The notes under the pieces were generated by a model that saw nothing but the letters and a program-made list of their open reading frames with translations, made no database searches and was not told the origin of the DNA. Both the position numbers and the translations under genes were made by a program. This document shows, in pieces, positions 31,923 to 33,624 of a stretch of 33,624 nucleotides of DNA. The DNA comes from an uncultured Actinomycetes bacterium (GTDB lineage: Bacteria; Actinomycetota; Actinomycetes; Mycobacteriales; Nakamurellaceae): assembly GCA_937926105.1 (NCBI GenBank), contig CALANS010000132.1, positions 1-33,624 of the forward strand, read 5' to 3'. Numbering within the stretch: position 1 is the stretch's first letter; every line of letters begins with the position of its first letter.

Positions 31923-33398
31923 GTGCTCGCCCGAAAGATCCGCACCCCGCAGACCCCGATCGACTTCGCCGCGATCCGTGACTCGCTGGACATCCCGCGC
32001 GGCTACCCGGCCGAGGCGCTGGCCGACGCCAAGTCGGCCGCTACCGTGGTGGCGCGATCCACGGCCCGGCTGCCACCGGCACCCGATGCCTCCCGGCCCA
32101 CCGATCATCGAGAGTCGCGGGTCGACGACCGGGCGATTCCGCTGGTGACGATCGACCCGCTGGGCTCCACCGACCTGGATCAGGCGGTCCATCTTGAGCG
32201 CACCGGGGACGGGTTCCGGGTGCACTATGCCATCGCCGATGTCGCCGCATTCGTCGCGCCCGGCCAAGCGCTCGACGCCGAGACCCGGCGTCGCGGCATG
32301 ACGCTCTACAGCCCTGACACCCGCACGCCTCTGCACCCCACCGTGCTCAGCGAGGACGCCGCATCGCTGCTGCCCGAACAGGATCGACCGGCGGTGTTGT
32401 GGACCATCGACCTAGATGGTGCGGGCGAACCGGTGGGGGTGGACCTGCACCGCAGCCTGGTCCGGTCCCGCGCTCAACTGGACTACGCCGGGGTCCAGGC
32501 CGACGCGGACGGCGGCCGATTGCATCCGTCGATCGCGCTGCTGCCGGAGATCGGAAAGCTGCGCGCCGAGGCCGCCCGCCGCCGACACGCGATCAACCTC
32601 GACCTGCCGGACTCCGAGGTGGTGCCGGACGGGGACGGCCACTGGACCCTGGAGCGTCGCGCCATCCTCCCGGTCGAAAAGTACAACGCCGAGATCAGTC
32701 TGCTGACCGGCATGTGCGCCGCTCGGATCATGCTCGGCGGCGCAGTCGGCATCCTGCGCACCCTGCCGCCACCAACCCGCGGCCAGGTGGCGGCGCTGCG
32801 CCGGGCCACTGCGGTGCTCGGCATCCCGTGGCCGAACGACGAGCCACCCGGTGACGTGGTCAGCGCCCTGGACTCGTCCAAGCCGCGCGAGGCCGCGTTC
32901 CTGGAGGACGCTGTGCGGCTGCTGCGAGGCGCCGGGTACACCCCGTTCGACGGGACGCTGCCGGAGGAGACCGGGCACGGCGGAGTGGGCGCGCCGTACG
33001 CGCACGTCACCGCCCCGCTACGCCGGCTGGTGGACCGGTTCGGCACCGAGGTCTGCCTGGCACTGCACGCCGGCCGGCCGGTGCCGGACTGGGTGCGTGC
33101 GGCACTGCCCGAGTTGCCCGCCGCGATGACCGCCGCCGACCGCGTCTCGGACGCCCTGGAACGGGCCTGTGCGGATGCCGTGTCGGAGTTCCTGCTGGCC
33201 GGTCGGGTGGGGGAGCAGTTCGGCGGGATCGTGGTGCAGATCGACGCCGATCGGCATCGCGCCACGGTATTGCTGGACGACCCGCCGGTGCGTGCCCGGT
33301 GCGGCCCCGATCACCTGGTGGAGGGATCGCGTGTCACCGTGCGCCTGACGGCGGTGAATGCCGACGAGCACCGCATCGACGTCGAACCGGTGACCTGA
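31923..33398 (+). CDS. RNB-domain ribonuclease (RNase II/R family, short form)
   Basis: A 491-residue exoribonuclease of the short actinobacterial type, with little before the RNB domain and only a small beta-barrel-like C-terminus (about 430-491). The catalytic motif reads IDPLGSTDLDQAVHLE at about 77-92: Asp78, Asp84 and Asp86 match the metal-binding aspartates of E. coli RNase II, but the fourth is Gln87. LPVEKYNAEISLLTGMCAARIM, YAHVTAPLRRLVDRF and a preceding GYTPFDGTLPE match the rest of the domain. It would degrade RNA from the 3' end. The GTG at 31923 is chosen over in-frame codons back to 31806 because upstream residues are not family-like and a leaderless promoter fits. Confidence 0.88.
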   Translation: MLARKIRTPQTPIDFAAIRDSLDIPRGYPAEALADAKSAATVVARSTARLPPAPDASRPTDHRESRVDDRAIPLVTIDPLGSTDLDQAVHLERTGDGFRVHYAIADVAAFVAPGQALDAETRRRGMTLYSPDTRTPLHPTVLSEDAASLLPEQDRPAVLWTIDLDGAGEPVGVDLHRSLVRSRAQLDYAGVQADADGGRLHPSIALLPEIGKLRAEAARRRHAINLDLPDSEVVPDGDGHWTLERRAILPVEKYNAEISLLTGMCAARIMLGGAVGILRTLPPPTRGQVAALRRATAVLGIPWPNDEPPGDVVSALDSSKPREAAFLEDAVRLLRGAGYTPFDGTLPEETGHGGVGAPYAHVTAPLRRLVDRFGTEVCLALHAGRPVPDWVRAALPELPAAMTAADRVSDALERACADAVSEFLLAGRVGEQFGGIVVQIDADRHRATVLLDDPPVRARCGPDHLVEGSRVTVRLTAVNADEHRIDVEPVT

Positions 33399-33427
33399 AC
33401 CGTCAGGGCGCAGTGCCCACCCGGCGC

Positions 33428-33624
33428 TCAGCGCTCGGGCCGCGCCGACGGCTGCGCCTCGACCGCATGCTGGGCCAGGTAGCTGTCCAGCTCCGCGCGG
33501 TCGATCGGCGTCCAGCCCCGGGCGTGACCACCCGCGGCCTCCGCGGCGAGGCGTTCGGCGAGCCACGGGTGGTGCAGGTCGAATGCGGGACGTTCGGAGC
33601 GGATCCGGGGCAGCGCGGTGAAGT
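33428..33624 (-). CDS. C-terminal end of an unidentified gene, cut by the window edge
   Basis: An open minus-strand frame of 65 codons ending with TGA at 33428-33430 and continuing past the right edge. It reads [20 protein letters not shown], then LAERLAAEA and [20 protein letters not shown], with strong third-position GC. I do not recognise the family. It is convergent with the RNB gene, 29 bp apart. Confidence 0.6.
   Translation of the reverse strand, partial: FTALPRIRSERPAFDLHHPWLAERLAAEAAGGHARGWTPIDRAELDSYLAQHAVEAQPSARPER

Noticed and set aside
31803..32336. Long N-terminal extension of the nucleoside hydrolase
   Set aside because: It is antisense to the RNB gene and the family begins about 30 residues before the DCDPGHDD motif, fitting the GTG at 31802.
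1..33624. CRISPR arrays or tandem repeats
   Set aside because: I saw no regularly spaced repeats of 20-40 bases anywhere; the only tandem pattern is the 11-bp KdpE-type repeat.

Overview
The window is high-GC, densely packed DNA from an actinobacterium. The signs are GTG starts, ATGA/GTGA overlaps between genes, a SigK/RskA pair, a class F-type sortase, a type A RNase P RNA and small RNB-family and TspO proteins. The gene families around sigK (amine oxidase, DUF1365, cyclopropane-synthase-like methyltransferase, DUF1295, MMPL) are those I recall from the Mycobacterium tuberculosis sigK locus (Rv0444c-Rv0450c). The source is therefore probably a relative of the Mycobacteriales/Nakamurellales group, but I cannot name the species.

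Layout. 1-8010 holds DUF1295 and TspO membrane proteins, a translationally coupled SRPBCC-MMPL-hydrolase operon, a photolyase and, divergent from it, a TIGR01777-type SRPBCC-epimerase fusion. 8052-12212 holds the coupled operon amine oxidase-DUF1365-methyltransferase, divergent from a MarR regulator; similar operator-like sequences lie in front of the photolyase/epimerase pair and the marR/amine oxidase pair. 12374-14867 encodes a four-helix membrane protein, a sortase and a secreted CHRD-like protein with an EF-hand-like loop. 15160-17141 is a scar: a tRNA-like 3' end, a frameshifted integrase remnant, a 30-bp perfect palindrome, a kdpD cut off after its N-terminal domain, and a kdpC with an in-frame amber codon. 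kdpFAB (17138-21011) is intact, and its promoter keeps two pairs of 11-bp KdpE-type direct repeats, but no kdpE is present. 21610-24454 holds rskA and sigK, divergent from a second methyltransferase.

About 24.6-28.9 kb is a small integrated element (HTH protein, AlpA-like protein, M48 membrane protease, Xis, tyrosine integrase). Its integrase ends 34 bp from the 3' end of rnpB. 28905-33624 is core chromosome: rnpB, an ArsB/SLC13-like permease, a nucleoside hydrolase, an RNB-domain ribonuclease and the 3' end of an unidentified gene.

How the parts fit: I find a strong SigK-type promoter (CCATCC-N16-CCGAAT) in front of sigK and weaker versions in front of the divergent methyltransferase, the amine oxidase operon and the CHRD gene. 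Together with the MarR sites next to a photolyase, this suggests an envelope-lipid and light/oxidative stress regulon in which SigK and MarR inputs meet. Functions are inferred from sequence read by eye; no database search was run.
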